Shown here: positions 27,446-36,724 of the stretch, piece by piece
Layout: every line of letters starts with the position of its first letter
Position numbering within the stretch: position 1 is the first letter of the stretch
Source of the DNA: Alphaproteobacteria bacterium
Lineage (GTDB): Bacteria; Pseudomonadota; Alphaproteobacteria; Rhodobacterales; Rhodobacteraceae
Reading direction: 5' to 3'
Assembly: GCA_030427405.1 (NCBI GenBank)
Contig: JAUHXK010000004.1
Span: 186,001-250,000, forward strand
Length of the DNA stretch: 64,000 nt
Made by a program: the position numbers and the translations under genes
The notes under the pieces: model-generated
The model's input: the letters and a program-made list of their open reading frames with translations, nothing else
What the model was told of the DNA's origin: nothing
The model's database searches: none

Positions 27446-28257
27446 GCAGCCGCCCGGTATTCGGCGGCCTTGGCAAACAACCGTTCGAAATTGGCCTGCG
27501 TCCGGGCCGCGAATTCGGCGTAATCCACGCCAAACACCTCGGCGCCTTTGCGGGCGGTATGCGCGGTAAAGGCCGGCTCGTTGCGCTTTCCGCGATGCGG
27601 GGGCGGAGCCAGGTAAGGCGCGTCGGTTTCAACCAGGATCCGATCCAGCGGTGCGTTGGCAAAAATGTCGCGCAGCTCCTGGCTTTTGGGAAAGGCCGCG
27701 ATGCCGGACATCGACAGATAAAACCCAAGATCCAGCGCGGCATGCGCAAGCTGTGCCGACGAGGAAAAACAATGCATTACGCAGGAAAACTTGGCGTTCT
27801 GATGCTCTTGCGTCAGGATTTGGGCGACGTCATCGTCTGCCGATCTGGCATGAATGATCAGCGGCAGACCGGTGCGCTGGGCGGCTTCGATATGAATACG
27901 AAGCGATTGTTTCTGAACCTCGGCGCTGTCGGCAGTGTAGTAGTAATCCAGACCGGTTTCGCCGATGCCCACAAATTTCGGATGCGCAGCCAGCTTGACC
28001 AGGTCGTCCACCGTTGCCATCGGTTCTTCTGCGGCGCTCATCGGGTGGGTGCCTGCGGCATAGAAAACCGGGTCATATGCTTCGGCGATGGCACGCACGC
28101 CGGGCTCGTTCCGCAATCGGGTGCAGATGGTGACCATGCGGGTCACGCCCGCCTGTGCTGCGCGGGTCATGACGTCGTCCAACTGCCCGTCAAAATCGGG
28201 GAAATCCAGATGGCAATGGCTGTCGGTGATTTCCGGGGTAATCGTGCTGTCGCTCAT
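27442..28257 (-). CDS. tatD: TatD family metal-dependent hydrolase
   Basis: The 271-residue TIM-barrel protein resembles characterised TatD 3'-5' exonucleases that act on DNA and RNA in repair or degradation. The metal ligands are visible in DSHCHLDF (residues 12-19), GETGLDYYY, IIHARSADDD, HCFSSS and VETDAPYLAPPPHRGKRNEP. It overlaps holB (4 bp) and the MBL gene (4 bp), giving a compact dac-tmk-holB-tatD-MBL operon. Confidence 0.94.
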   Translation of the reverse strand: MSDSTITPEITDSHCHLDFPDFDGQLDDVMTRAAQAGVTRMVTICTRLRNEPGVRAIAEAYDPVFYAAGTHPMSAAEEPMATVDDLVKLAAHPKFVGIGETGLDYYYTADSAEVQKQSLRIHIEAAQRTGLPLIIHARSADDDVAQILTQEHQNAKFSCVMHCFSSSAQLAHAALDLGFYLSMSGIAAFPKSQELRDIFANAPLDRILVETDAPYLAPPPHRGKRNEPAFTAHTARKGAEVFGVDYAEFAARTQANFERLFAKAAEYRAAA

Positions 28258-29375
28258 CTGCTCTGACCGGCGGTTTCCTGTATCTTGAATACCGTATCTA
28301 GGACCAGCGCAGCAGGGTCAAGGTTCACGGCCTGCCCGTGGCGCGCCCGGGCCGTGATAACCGCCGAAGCGTCCGCCCATTTACGCGCCTGAAGGGGCGA
28401 GCCGGACAGTCTCGACAGGATTTCTGCCTCGTTCGGGGCGGCCTGGGGACTGGGCGGATGTCCCGCAGCCCCTGTCAGCGCAAGACGCGCCAGGGCGAAA
28501 TCCACGAGGTTCAGCATCAAGTCGAACCGTTCTGCACCGCCGCGTTGGGCAGCGGATTGCGACAGGGCCATAGCGCGTTGCCGATCAAGGCGGGGCAGGG
28601 TGCCAAGAATGGCAATCAGTTCGGCATAGATTTCAAGCCCGCCAAGATTGATCAGCCTGACCGCATCCCCGACCGAGCCTGCCGCCAGCGCGGTCAGCTG
28701 CTCTGGCTGCTCGGGCATATCGGTTCCGGCCTGTTCCAGGGCCGCGCGCATGTCGCTGCTTGACAAAGGCGACAGGCGCAATGTGCGGCACCGCGAACGG
28801 ATCGTGGGAAGCAACCGCGAGGGTTGATGGGACACCAGCAGCAAAGTGGTGCGTGCAGGCGGTTCCTCCAGCATCTTCAGCAAGGCGTTGGCGGCGCTGG
28901 GGTTCATCTCGTCGGCGCTATCCACGATCACGACCCGCCGTCCGCCATCTGCCGCGGACAGGCCAAAAAAGCTGCCCAGTTTGCGGATGTCATCCACCAC
29001 GATTTCGCCCCGCATCTTGCCCTTGTCATTTGGCGACCGGGTAATCGTGGCAAGGCCGGGTTCGGCCCCGGCAAGCATGCGGTGAACCACCGGGTGATCT
29101 GGCGCGATTTCCAGCGATCCCGGCTGCGGCCCAGCCCCGAACAGGCCGCCGTCATCAGCTGGCGGTGTCGCCAGCAGGAACCGGGCGATCCGCCAGGCCA
29201 GGGTGGCCTTTCCCACGCCACGCGGCCCGGTCAGCAGCCAGCCATGGTGCAACCGGTCCGAGTTATAGGCTGTCAGAAATGCCTCTTGGGCCGCGTCCTG
29301 TCCGAACAGGGTTTCGGTTTCGCGCGGGTGCGGCGCACCGGGCGCCTGATCCGGGGCTGGAAGGTCATCGCTCAT
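28254..29375 (-). CDS. holB: DNA polymerase III subunit delta'
   Basis: The 373-residue clamp-loader subunit has an AAA+ fold. The Walker A motif is LTGPRGVGKATLAWRIA and the sensor-1 region is NALLKMLEEPPARTTLLLVSHQPSRLLPTIRSRC, read in two parts, with the SRC motif typical of the family. It helps load the sliding clamp at the replication fork. The zinc-binding cysteines found in DnaX-type subunits are absent, as usual in alphaproteobacterial HolB. tmk lies 6 bp upstream. Confidence 0.94.
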   Translation of the reverse strand: MSDDLPAPDQAPGAPHPRETETLFGQDAAQEAFLTAYNSDRLHHGWLLTGPRGVGKATLAWRIARFLLATPPADDGGLFGAGPQPGSLEIAPDHPVVHRMLAGAEPGLATITRSPNDKGKMRGEIVVDDIRKLGSFFGLSAADGGRRVVIVDSADEMNPSAANALLKMLEEPPARTTLLLVSHQPSRLLPTIRSRCRTLRLSPLSSSDMRAALEQAGTDMPEQPEQLTALAAGSVGDAVRLINLGGLEIYAELIAILGTLPRLDRQRAMALSQSAAQRGGAERFDLMLNLVDFALARLALTGAAGHPPSPQAAPNEAEILSRLSGSPLQARKWADASAVITARARHGQAVNLDPAALVLDTVFKIQETAGQSR

Positions 29376-29381
29376 GTTTGG

Positions 29382-30008
29382 TTACCGCAAGGACTGCATA
29401 ACAATGTCTGTCACATCCCGTGCAACGCTGTCCATGTCCCGGTTGCCATCCACAACCCTGAACCTGTCGCGGTAATCGTCGGCCAGCGACAGAAAACCCG
29501 CCCGCATCTTGCGCTGCAGGTCCAGGCCAAAATCCTCGAACCGCTCTTCGGTTCCCTGACGCCCCTTGGCCCGTGACAGCCCGATTTCAGGGTCCATGTC
29601 GATCAACAGGGTCAGATCGGGGTCCCGCCCGATCATCAGGTCGTGCAATTGGTCCACAACTTTGCGCAGATCCCCCCGTGACAGTCCCTGATACATGCGA
29701 GTGCTATCGGCAAACCGGTCGCAGATCACGATTTTGCCCGCCGCAAGGGCCGGTTCGATCGTGCGTTCCAGGTGGTCGCGGCGCGCAGCAGTGAACAACA
29801 GAATCTCGGTTTCAGCAGACCATCTGTCAGGGTCGCCTTCCAACACCAGGCTGCGGATTTCCTCGGCCCCCGGCGAGCCGCCGGGTTCGCGGGTCAGGAT
29901 CACGTCCCGCCCCGCACGTCGCAGGTTTTCGGCCAGCAGGCGGGCCTGCGTGGACTTGCCCGAACCGTCAATCCCTTCGAAGGTCAGAAACATTCCGCCC
30001 TCGGTCAC
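29382..30008 (-). CDS. tmk: thymidylate kinase
   Basis: The 208-residue enzyme phosphorylates dTMP to dTDP for DNA synthesis. The P-loop is FEGIDGSGKSTQARLL near residues 9-24, the DRx motif is ICDRFADSTRMYQG, and a lid follows (SRAKGRQGTEERFE). The start is GTG at 30008, overlapping the dac stop by 4 bp; an ATG five codons in is an alternative. Confidence 0.95.
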   Translation of the reverse strand: MTEGGMFLTFEGIDGSGKSTQARLLAENLRRAGRDVILTREPGGSPGAEEIRSLVLEGDPDRWSAETEILLFTAARRDHLERTIEPALAAGKIVICDRFADSTRMYQGLSRGDLRKVVDQLHDLMIGRDPDLTLLIDMDPEIGLSRAKGRQGTEERFEDFGLDLQRKMRAGFLSLADDYRDRFRVVDGNRDMDSVARDVTDIVMQSLR

Positions 30009-31171
30009 ATCGACTCCAGCGGGGTATTGATCACGTCTTTCAGGACGATGCCGCCCACGGTCATCATGCGCACGACAAAGCCGCCCAGCGGGACATCTTC
30101 GGCCGCCACAAGGGGGCGTCGGATTTCCGGCAGACCTTCGGGTTTGATAACCAGTTCCGCCAATTGCTGTCCTTTGGAAACCGGCGCGTTGATCGGGCCT
30201 TCATAGACAACCTCGGCTTCGACGGCGTCATCAGACAGGACCGGGAACAAAACGCTCAGGTCGTCTTGCGGAACCAATCCGACGGTCTTTTGCGCGCCCA
30301 TCCATAGTTTGGCTTGCGCTATCGGCGTTTCGGCTGTGGCAACTGTCCTCTCGACAAAATTTCGAAACGACCAGTTAACGACGGCCTCGGCCTCCTCTGC
30401 GCGGCGGGCCGTGCTGTCGAGACCTGACAGAACAAAGATCACGCGGCGATCACCCTGCTTGGCCGATCCGACAAGGCCATATCCAGCCTCGTTGGTATGC
30501 CCGGTCTTCAACCCATCCGCCCCGATATCAAGCCGAAGCAAGGGGTTTCTGTTGCGGGCATTGGACGGCGCACGCCCGTCGAATTCAAACTCTTCCTCGG
30601 CGAACAGAGGATAGTATTCGGGGAAGTCGGTGATCAGGTTGTCGGCCAGGATCGCCAAGTCATGCACCGACATCATATGTCCGGCCGCCGGCCATCCGTT
30701 CGAGTTTGCAAAATTCGAATTGTCCATCCCCATCTGCTTGGCGCGCTGGGTCATGAAACGGGCAAAACCGGCCTCGGTTCCGTCCGGGCTGAGCGCCTCG
30801 GCAATCACAACACAGGCGTCATTTCCGGACAGAACGATAATACCGCGCAACAGGTCTTCGACCCGGACCCGATCCTGTGTGTTAAGAAACATGGTCGAGC
30901 CGCCGTAGCTCATGGCGTGTTCCGAAACGGGCAGCGTTTCATCCAACGTCAGGCGACCGTCGCGCAGGGCTTCGAAGGCGACGTAAAGGGTCATGAGCTT
31001 TGACATCGACGCCGGTGGCAGCGGCTGGTCCGCATCCTTGGACAGTAAGACCGTGCCGGTCTTTTGGTCAATGACATAGGCGGCGCGCGCCGTGGTATCA
31101 TAGGCTTGCGCGGGCAGCGCCATGGCGGCCATCCCGATGGCCAAGACTGTTGAGCGCAGTGAGAACAGCAT
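30005..31171 (-). CDS. D-alanyl-D-alanine carboxypeptidase (PBP5/6 family)
   Basis: The 388-residue penicillin-binding protein trims the terminal D-Ala from peptidoglycan stem peptides in the periplasm. It has a signal peptide ending near MALPAQAYD. The three active-site motifs are SMSK (PPASMSKLM), SGND and KTG (GLKTGHTNEAGYG). A C-terminal beta domain (about 280-375) follows, with a short C-terminal tail that may act as a membrane anchor. It is the first gene of the compact operon with tmk and holB, 14 bp after the SPOR lipoprotein. Confidence 0.93.
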   Translation of the reverse strand: MLFSLRSTVLAIGMAAMALPAQAYDTTARAAYVIDQKTGTVLLSKDADQPLPPASMSKLMTLYVAFEALRDGRLTLDETLPVSEHAMSYGGSTMFLNTQDRVRVEDLLRGIIVLSGNDACVVIAEALSPDGTEAGFARFMTQRAKQMGMDNSNFANSNGWPAAGHMMSVHDLAILADNLITDFPEYYPLFAEEEFEFDGRAPSNARNRNPLLRLDIGADGLKTGHTNEAGYGLVGSAKQGDRRVIFVLSGLDSTARRAEEAEAVVNWSFRNFVERTVATAETPIAQAKLWMGAQKTVGLVPQDDLSVLFPVLSDDAVEAEVVYEGPINAPVSKGQQLAELVIKPEGLPEIRRPLVAAEDVPLGGFVVRMMTVGGIVLKDVINTPLESM

Positions 31172-31185
31172 CGTCAGCCTCCTTT

Positions 31186-32379
31186 TCAGTTACTTGCGGT
31201 AAAGGCGTCCTGGAACCCGAGGTCCTTCACGTCTTGCAAAAGCGCCTTGCGGTCGGCGCGGGTGGCGGCGGGGCCCACGACAACGCGCCAGACGTTCTTG
31301 TCGCCGCTTTTGGCGCTAAGAACATCGGCAGCCATGCCGTTTTTGCGCAGCCTGTCGGCGGCACTGTTGGCGTTCGCCTCGACGCTGAAGGTCCCGATCT
31401 GGATATAGGGCTTGGTCAATGAAGACGCAGCCGGGGCGGCAGCAGCGGCGCCTGCGGCGACCTCGGCGGCTATCGGTTCGGCCGTTTCGATCGCCGCGGC
31501 GGCGCTTTCGATCGGGTCCAGTGGTGTTTCGGTGATTTCTTCGGGCTTTTTCTTTTGCCACCACTTTTTCTTGGCGGGTTTTTCAGCCGGCGGCGTGACT
31601 GTTGGGTCTGCCAGGGGGCTGGATTGGCCCGACGGGGCAGGCGCGCTTTGGGTTGCGGCGGCTGCACTGTCTTCGGCTGCCGAAGCACCCGCAGCAGCGG
31701 CACCGGCTGCAGCAGCGCCAGCCGCAGCAGCACCAGCGCCGGTGTTTTCCGGTTTTTTCTTCTGCCACCACTTTCGCTTGGCGGGGGCCTGGGTTGTTTC
31801 CTGAGCGGTTTCGGCGGCCTGATCCGCCTCGGCACCCGCACTTTCAGCCGCGCCGGATGCGGCGGTTGCGTCGGGATCGGCGGCCACTGGCGGCGGCGCT
31901 TTGACTTGTTCACGCCGCAGCGCCACGACCTGCAAACGCGCGGGCGACCCGGCCAGCATGCCCAGTTGTTCAGCCGCGGATGACGAGACCTGCAAGGCCG
32001 GGCCCGGCAGGTTGCGCTCGCGTCGGAACAGCGCGCCGGTCACGGATTTGTTGTTGGCTGCGTTCTTGATCAGAACACGTTCGGGTTGCTTGGCATCGGG
32101 GTGGGCCACCCAGATGCCTCCAAGGGACGGCCGCCCATCCCAAAGTCCGGCTTCGGTGACATCAAAAACATCCGGCGCTTCGACATCGCGCTGCGATCCG
32201 TTTGCCACGTCGGGGAACAGCTCGGTCGCACCCTCGGTGTCCTGCGCATCGGCAGGCGGCTTTTCTTTCGCGGCATCCCCCGAAATCAAGGCTTCGTCGC
32301 AACTTGCCAATGCTGCCAAAGCCACTGCCAGAACCACCAACCGCTGCGGCTCAAAGCGTGTCCCTGTCGCTCGCGTCAT
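31186..32379 (-). CDS. SPOR-domain lipoprotein with Ala-rich linker
   Basis: The 397-residue envelope protein has a signal ending in the lipobox LASC with Cys27. The long middle is low complexity: Ala/Pro/Glu with four AAAAG-type repeats and two copies of a KKWWQKKKPE-like motif. The C-terminal 70 residues (YIQIGTFSVEANANSAADRL onward) form a SPOR domain, which in other proteins binds denuded septal peptidoglycan. This suggests a cell-division-site role next to the carboxypeptidase. The frame is open to 32547, but the ATG at 32379 starts the signal peptide. Confidence 0.87.
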   Translation of the reverse strand: MTRATGTRFEPQRLVVLAVALAALASCDEALISGDAAKEKPPADAQDTEGATELFPDVANGSQRDVEAPDVFDVTEAGLWDGRPSLGGIWVAHPDAKQPERVLIKNAANNKSVTGALFRRERNLPGPALQVSSSAAEQLGMLAGSPARLQVVALRREQVKAPPPVAADPDATAASGAAESAGAEADQAAETAQETTQAPAKRKWWQKKKPENTGAGAAAAGAAAAGAAAAGASAAEDSAAAATQSAPAPSGQSSPLADPTVTPPAEKPAKKKWWQKKKPEEITETPLDPIESAAAAIETAEPIAAEVAAGAAAAAPAASSLTKPYIQIGTFSVEANANSAADRLRKNGMAADVLSAKSGDKNVWRVVVGPAATRADRKALLQDVKDLGFQDAFTASN

Positions 32380-32580
32380 CGTGTCATCCCTTGCCTGAAG
32401 GGGTCTCTTGATCCGGACCCCGGCCGCATGTCGTTTGGTTCTTTTGCCAATCCCTTGCAGCCTTGCGTCCGGATCATAACGCGGGTGCCTGAGCATGGAA
32501 AGACCGCTGCTTTCGCTTCGGCAATATTTCCCCTTTTGACTTGCCACGGTTCCGACTTGGCCTTAGACCCTGCCCGCAAC

Positions 32581-32670
32581 GGGGAGGTGGCAGAGTGGTC
32601 GAATGCGGCGGTCTTGAAAACCGTTGGGCGTGAGAGCGTCCCCAGGGTTCGAATCCCTGTCTCCCCGCCA
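32581..32670 (+). tRNA. tRNA-Ser (anticodon UGA)
   Basis: The 90-base cloverleaf has acceptor strands GGGGAGG and TCTCCCC, a long variable arm typical of class II tRNAs, the T loop GGTTCGAATCC and an encoded CCA end. The anticodon TGA in CTTGAAA reads UCA codons. Confidence 0.96.
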
Positions 32671-32732
32671 CTCGTTTCAGCCCACCTTTACGCAGCCTTT
32701 CCTTTGGCCGGATAGAACTGCGCAAAGCCCGC

Positions 32733-33188
32733 TCAGGCCCGATCCGCCTGCAGGACGGCTGTGATCAGGTTCAGCAATGCACTGCGGCTGTCACCGTCCA
32801 AACCCGCCAGGATGTCATCTTGCAGATCGCTTACCACCGGCAACACCTTGTCGAACAGGGCTCGGCCTGCATCGGTCATGCGCACTTCGCGCGCGCGGCG
32901 GTCCCTTTTGCTGACGTCACGCGTGACCAGCCCCTTTTTTTCCAGCCGGTCGATGACACCGCCGATCGTCGCCCGGTCATATGCGATAAGGGTCGCAATA
33001 TGGGCCTGGTCGACACCCGGGTTGGCCTGGATCGCATCCAGCGCGGCGAACTGAACGGGCGTCAGATCCACCCCTGCTTGCTGCAGCTTGGATGAAAAGA
33101 CCTGCGTAGACCTTTGATGTAAGCGCCGGATCAGGTGTCCGGCCATTCCGGTTGCGTTCATTTCGACCTTTGTGTTTGCCGGCGCCAT
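32733..33188 (-). CDS. mobR: MarR-family regulator, MobR-like
   Basis: The product is about 151 residues with the MarR winged helix: VDLTPVQFAALDAI, the recognition segment DRATIGGVIDRLEKKGLV, and the wing DVSKRDRRAREVRMTDAG. It is divergent from a 3-hydroxybenzoate 4-monooxygenase-like gene, the same arrangement as the MarR-type repressor mobR with mobA in Comamonas. A repressor relieved by 3-hydroxybenzoate is therefore a fair inference. Starts at 33239, 33188 and 33161 are possible; 33188 is chosen for its upstream GGGAAA. The symbol is by analogy. Confidence 0.85.
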   Translation of the reverse strand: MAPANTKVEMNATGMAGHLIRRLHQRSTQVFSSKLQQAGVDLTPVQFAALDAIQANPGVDQAHIATLIAYDRATIGGVIDRLEKKGLVTRDVSKRDRRAREVRMTDAGRALFDKVLPVVSDLQDDILAGLDGDSRSALLNLITAVLQADRA

Positions 33189-33221
33189 AGTCGCAGTTTC
33201 CCGCAGGGGTGGGGAAGTTGC

Positions 33222-33245
33222 AATAAGGTATGTATGCATATTATT
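33222..33245. promoter_or_regulatory. candidate MarR operator in the mobR-mobA intergenic region
   Basis: An imperfect palindrome has outer arms AATAA and TTATT and an inner TATGCATA, inside the AT-rich divergent promoter region between the regulator and hydroxylase genes. A second palindromic core, GTATAC, lies about 25 bp further towards mobA. MarR proteins usually bind such AT-rich dyads; binding by this regulator is inferred. Confidence 0.4.
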
Positions 33246-33319
33246 GTTGCTGCGCTAAAATAATAAGTATACACACTAAATTTATGTAATGCGTGTTAAG
33301 AAATTTTTTGGGGGATAAG

Positions 33320-35218
33320 ATGCAATATTACCTTGATGGCTTTCGCGGCGGTGATCCTGACGTCAAAAATGCGGCCCCAAATAGAAGGGACAGGTCGGAC
33401 CAGGCGCCATTGCCCGAAAAGGTCGATGTGCTGATTGCCGGTACCGGGCCAGCGGGGCTTTGTCTTGCGGCACAGCTTTCGCAGTTCCCCGAGATCGAAA
33501 CAATGATCGTCGAACAGGCCCCCCGCAACATCAACAAGGGCAAGGCGGACGGGATCAATACCCGCACAATGGAAATGTTCCAGGCCTTTGGGATTGCCGA
33601 GACAATCAAGCGCGAAAGCTATTGGGTCAACCAAACCAGTTTCTGGATGCCGGACCCTGAAAACCCGCAGAATATCAAGCGTGTCGGGCGGGTTCAGGAT
33701 GTCGAGGATGACTCGTCGGAAATGCCGCATATCCTGATTAATCAGGCGCGGTTGCATCAGCTTTTCTTGAACGTGATGGCAAATTCGCCGACGCGTCTTG
33801 CGCCAGATTACAACTGGTCCGTCAAGGACGTGCAGGTTGACACCAGCGCGGATGAGTTTCCGGTTTCCGTCACGCTTGAGGACACGGGCGTGGACTGGGG
33901 CCAGACCCGCACCGTGCGGGCAAACTATGTCGTGGGTTGCGATGGCGCGCGCTCGAACGTGCGCCGGGCCATTGGCGGGTCGCTGCACGGGGATGCCGCG
34001 CATCAGGCCTGGGGCGTCATGGACATTCTGGCAAACACCGATTTCCCGGATGTGCGTCAGAAATGTCTGATCACATCCGCCAACGAGGGGAATGTCCTTA
34101 TCCTGCCGCGCGAGGGCGGTTACCTGTTCCGCATGTATGTCGAACTGGACAAGCTGCGCGAAGACGAACGGGTGGCCGAACGGCAGTTGAACCAAATCGA
34201 TATGATTGCGGCGGCCAACCGCATCATGAACCCTTACACGATCGACGTGAAAGAAGTTGTCTGGTGGTCCATCTACGAGATCGGGCACCGCATGGCAGAT
34301 CGTTTTGACGATGTTCCCGAAAACCAGGCCGCAACGCGCACGCCTCGTGTCTTTTTGGCCGGAGATGCCTGCCACACCCACAGCCCCAAGGCAGGGCAGG
34401 GGATGAACGTGTCGATGCAGGATGCGTTCAACCTTGGCTGGAAGCTGGCGCATGTATTGCAGGGGCGCTGCGATCGACGCCTGTTGCATTCCTATTCCGC
34501 CGAACGGTGGGTCGAGGCGAAACGGTTGGTCGAAACCGATCACGCCTGGGCGCGCATCATGTCGGCCCCTCCGGGCCAAAGCACCCTGGACACCGGGGAT
34601 GAGCCGCGTTTTGTCCGAGCCTTCAAGGACAACCTTGAATTCACCGGTGGTCTGGCCGTGAAATATGACCAATCCATCCTGACCGGAGCGCCCACGCATC
34701 AGGCCCTGGCCGCGGGGCAGGTGATCGGAAAGCGTTTTCATTCCGCGCCCGTGGTGCGGGTTTCGGATGCAAAGCAGATGCAGTTGGGACATGTCGCCCT
34801 GGCGGACGGGCGGTGGCGAATTTACGCCTTTGCCGGCACGGACCGCCAGGCAGTGTACGATCTGGCGGCATGGTTGCAGCAGCATCCGGCGTCACCGGTG
34901 GTGAAATTCCGGCAAGGGCAAGAGGATGTCGATGCGTTGATCGACCTGCGCGTCGTATTTCAGGAAACCTTCGACCAACTGAACTATGAAGACATGCCTG
35001 CACAGTTAAAGCCGACCAAGGGCAAGCTTGGGCTGCAGGACCACGAAAAGGTCTTTTGCGTCGATCACAAGGGTTTAGGCAACATTTACGAGATGCGAAA
35101 AATCGACAGGGTCGCTGGATGCATGATTGTTGTTCGCCCAGACCAATATGTTGCCCACATCCTGCGATTGGATGACCTGAACAGCCTGTCTGGCTTTTTT
35201 GACGGCGTTTTCAGATAG
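33320..35218 (+). CDS. mobA: FAD monooxygenase, 3-hydroxybenzoate 4-monooxygenase-like
   Basis: The 632-residue flavoprotein belongs to the PHBH/phenol-hydroxylase group. The FAD motifs are IAGTGPAGLCLAAQL, the DG motif GCDGARSNVRRA and GDACHTHSPKAGQGMN. A thioredoxin-like C-terminal domain (about 430-632) ends in VVVRPDQYVAHIL-type sequence (here MIVVRPDQYV). The N-terminus MQYYLDGFRGG and the overall pattern closely resemble MobA, which makes protocatechuate from 3-hydroxybenzoate with NADPH and O2. The ATG at 33320 has a GGGGGA site. The divergent MarR gene supports an inducible aromatic function; phenol hydroxylase is the main alternative. Confidence 0.87.
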   Translation: MQYYLDGFRGGDPDVKNAAPNRRDRSDQAPLPEKVDVLIAGTGPAGLCLAAQLSQFPEIETMIVEQAPRNINKGKADGINTRTMEMFQAFGIAETIKRESYWVNQTSFWMPDPENPQNIKRVGRVQDVEDDSSEMPHILINQARLHQLFLNVMANSPTRLAPDYNWSVKDVQVDTSADEFPVSVTLEDTGVDWGQTRTVRANYVVGCDGARSNVRRAIGGSLHGDAAHQAWGVMDILANTDFPDVRQKCLITSANEGNVLILPREGGYLFRMYVELDKLREDERVAERQLNQIDMIAAANRIMNPYTIDVKEVVWWSIYEIGHRMADRFDDVPENQAATRTPRVFLAGDACHTHSPKAGQGMNVSMQDAFNLGWKLAHVLQGRCDRRLLHSYSAERWVEAKRLVETDHAWARIMSAPPGQSTLDTGDEPRFVRAFKDNLEFTGGLAVKYDQSILTGAPTHQALAAGQVIGKRFHSAPVVRVSDAKQMQLGHVALADGRWRIYAFAGTDRQAVYDLAAWLQQHPASPVVKFRQGQEDVDALIDLRVVFQETFDQLNYEDMPAQLKPTKGKLGLQDHEKVFCVDHKGLGNIYEMRKIDRVAGCMIVVRPDQYVAHILRLDDLNSLSGFFDGVFR

Positions 35219-35512
35219 CGCGGTGAAGGCCTTTTGGGCGTCTGCAGGCGCGGTGGGGGAGGCCACCCACGCCGGTATTGACCGCGGCCAAACGGGTCTG
35301 CGATCGCATATCTTCCACATTGCTGCCCCTGACGCGTGCCGCATGCGCCGGGTGACTTTGTGCGCCCCGGCCTGAACTGGCCGGATGTGATGCGCATACA
35401 TGGTGGACACAGATTGATAGCAATGTAATAACATAACGAATTTTGGCGGCTGACATTATGTCGGGACCTGCCGCATCAAACCGCCCTGGCCAATCGTAAG
35501 AGGAGCAAATCA
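35219..35512. other. intergenic region between mobA and the COG0523 gene
   Basis: These 294 bp hold no supportable gene; frames in it are antisense or lack start sites. The last third is AT-richer and contains the Zur-like dyad at 35425-35437 and the ribosome site AAGAGGAG for the next gene. Confidence 0.6.
35425..35437. promoter_or_regulatory. candidate Zur box upstream of the COG0523 GTPase gene
   Basis: The sequence GTAATAACATAAC is a near-palindrome (GT-A-AT...AT-A-AC) resembling Zur operators of the GTTATAATATAAC type. It lies 75 bp before the COG0523 start. Both genes downstream (COG0523 GTPase and DUF1826) belong to families often found in zinc-starvation regulons, which strengthens the reading. 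Confidence 0.5.
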
Positions 35513-36724
35513 ATGACCAACGGACGCTTGCCCGTCACCGTTCTTTCCGGCTTTCTGGGGGCTGGCAAGACCACCCTGCTGAACCGTGTCCTGAACAACC
35601 GCGAAGGACGCCGGGTGGCCGTGATCGTCAACGATATGTCCGAAGTGAACATAGATGCCGACCTGGTGCGCGCGGATACGGAATTGTCGCGGACGGACGA
35701 GACTCTGGTTGAAATGTCGAACGGCTGTATCTGTTGCACGCTGCGCGACGACCTTTTGGACGAGGTTCGCCGGCTGGCGGCCGAGGGGCGTTTTGACTAC
35801 CTGCTGATTGAATCGACCGGAATTTCGGAACCGCTGCCGGTCGCTGCGACCTTTGACTTTCGGGATGAAAACGGCCAAAGCCTGTCGGATGTTTCGCGGC
35901 TGGATACAATGGTCACCATTGTCGACGCGGTGAACCTGCTGCAGGATTATTCCAGCCACGACTACCTGCACGACAGAGGAGAAACACTGGGTGACGAAGA
36001 CGACCGCACGCTGGTGCATCTGCTGACGGACCAGATCGAATTTGCAGACGTGGTGATCTTGAACAAGGTGTCAGACGCTGGCCCCGACCGCGTTGACGCG
36101 GCCCGCAAGATTATCCGCAGCCTGAATGCGGATGCGCGGATCATTGAAACAGATTTTGCAGATGTCCCGTCTGACGCTGTACTGGATACCGGGCTGTTCG
36201 ATTTCGAAAAGGCGCATGAACATCCCATGTGGGCCAAGGAACTTTATGGGTTTGCAGACCATGTCCCAGAGACCGAGGAATACGGCATAACCAGCTACGT
36301 CTATCGCGCGCGGCAACCTTTTGTTCCAGAACGGGTTTTTGATGTTCTCAATGGCGATCTTCCGGGTGTTATCCGGGCCAAGGGACATTTCTGGATCGCG
36401 ACCCGCCCAGATTGGGTGGCCGAGTTTTCACTGGCGGGCGCATTGTCTTCGGTAAAGCCGCTCGGAACCTGGTGGGCGACTGTCCCCGAGGATCGCCGGC
36501 CGGATCACGAGGCTGCACAGGCCTATATGAAGGCCCATTGGCAAGAGCCTTGGGGCGACCGCCGGCAAGAGATCGTGTTCATCGGCAGTGGGATTGACTG
36601 GCCCTTGCTCAAGGCGCGGCTGGATGCCGCCTTGTTGTCGGAGGCTGAGGCGAGCCGGCCCGAGGACTTGCCGGTTCTACCCGATCCGTTCCCGACATGG
36701 CGTCGCGCCGACCAGGCAGCATGA
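35513..36724 (+). CDS. COG0523 (CobW/ZNG-type) GTP-binding metallochaperone
   Basis: The 403-residue SIMIBI GTPase has Walker [14 protein letters not shown] (residues 12-24), the metal-binding CxCC motif in [11 protein letters not shown], the base-recognition VILNKVSD, and a C-terminal CobW_C domain from about 270 ([14 protein letters not shown]). Family members deliver zinc or other metals to target proteins; no cobalamin genes are nearby. The overlap with the DUF1826 gene and the upstream Zur-like box support a zinc-starvation role, which is inference. Confidence 0.92.
   Translation: MTNGRLPVTVLSGFLGAGKTTLLNRVLNNREGRRVAVIVNDMSEVNIDADLVRADTELSRTDETLVEMSNGCICCTLRDDLLDEVRRLAAEGRFDYLLIESTGISEPLPVAATFDFRDENGQSLSDVSRLDTMVTIVDAVNLLQDYSSHDYLHDRGETLGDEDDRTLVHLLTDQIEFADVVILNKVSDAGPDRVDAARKIIRSLNADARIIETDFADVPSDAVLDTGLFDFEKAHEHPMWAKELYGFADHVPETEEYGITSYVYRARQPFVPERVFDVLNGDLPGVIRAKGHFWIATRPDWVAEFSLAGALSSVKPLGTWWATVPEDRRPDHEAAQAYMKAHWQEPWGDRRQEIVFIGSGIDWPLLKARLDAALLSEAEASRPEDLPVLPDPFPTWRRADQAA

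Noticed and set aside
31186..32547. Longer start for the SPOR lipoprotein at 32547
   Set aside because: The extra 56 residues precede a complete lipoprotein signal peptide and have no exported or conserved character.
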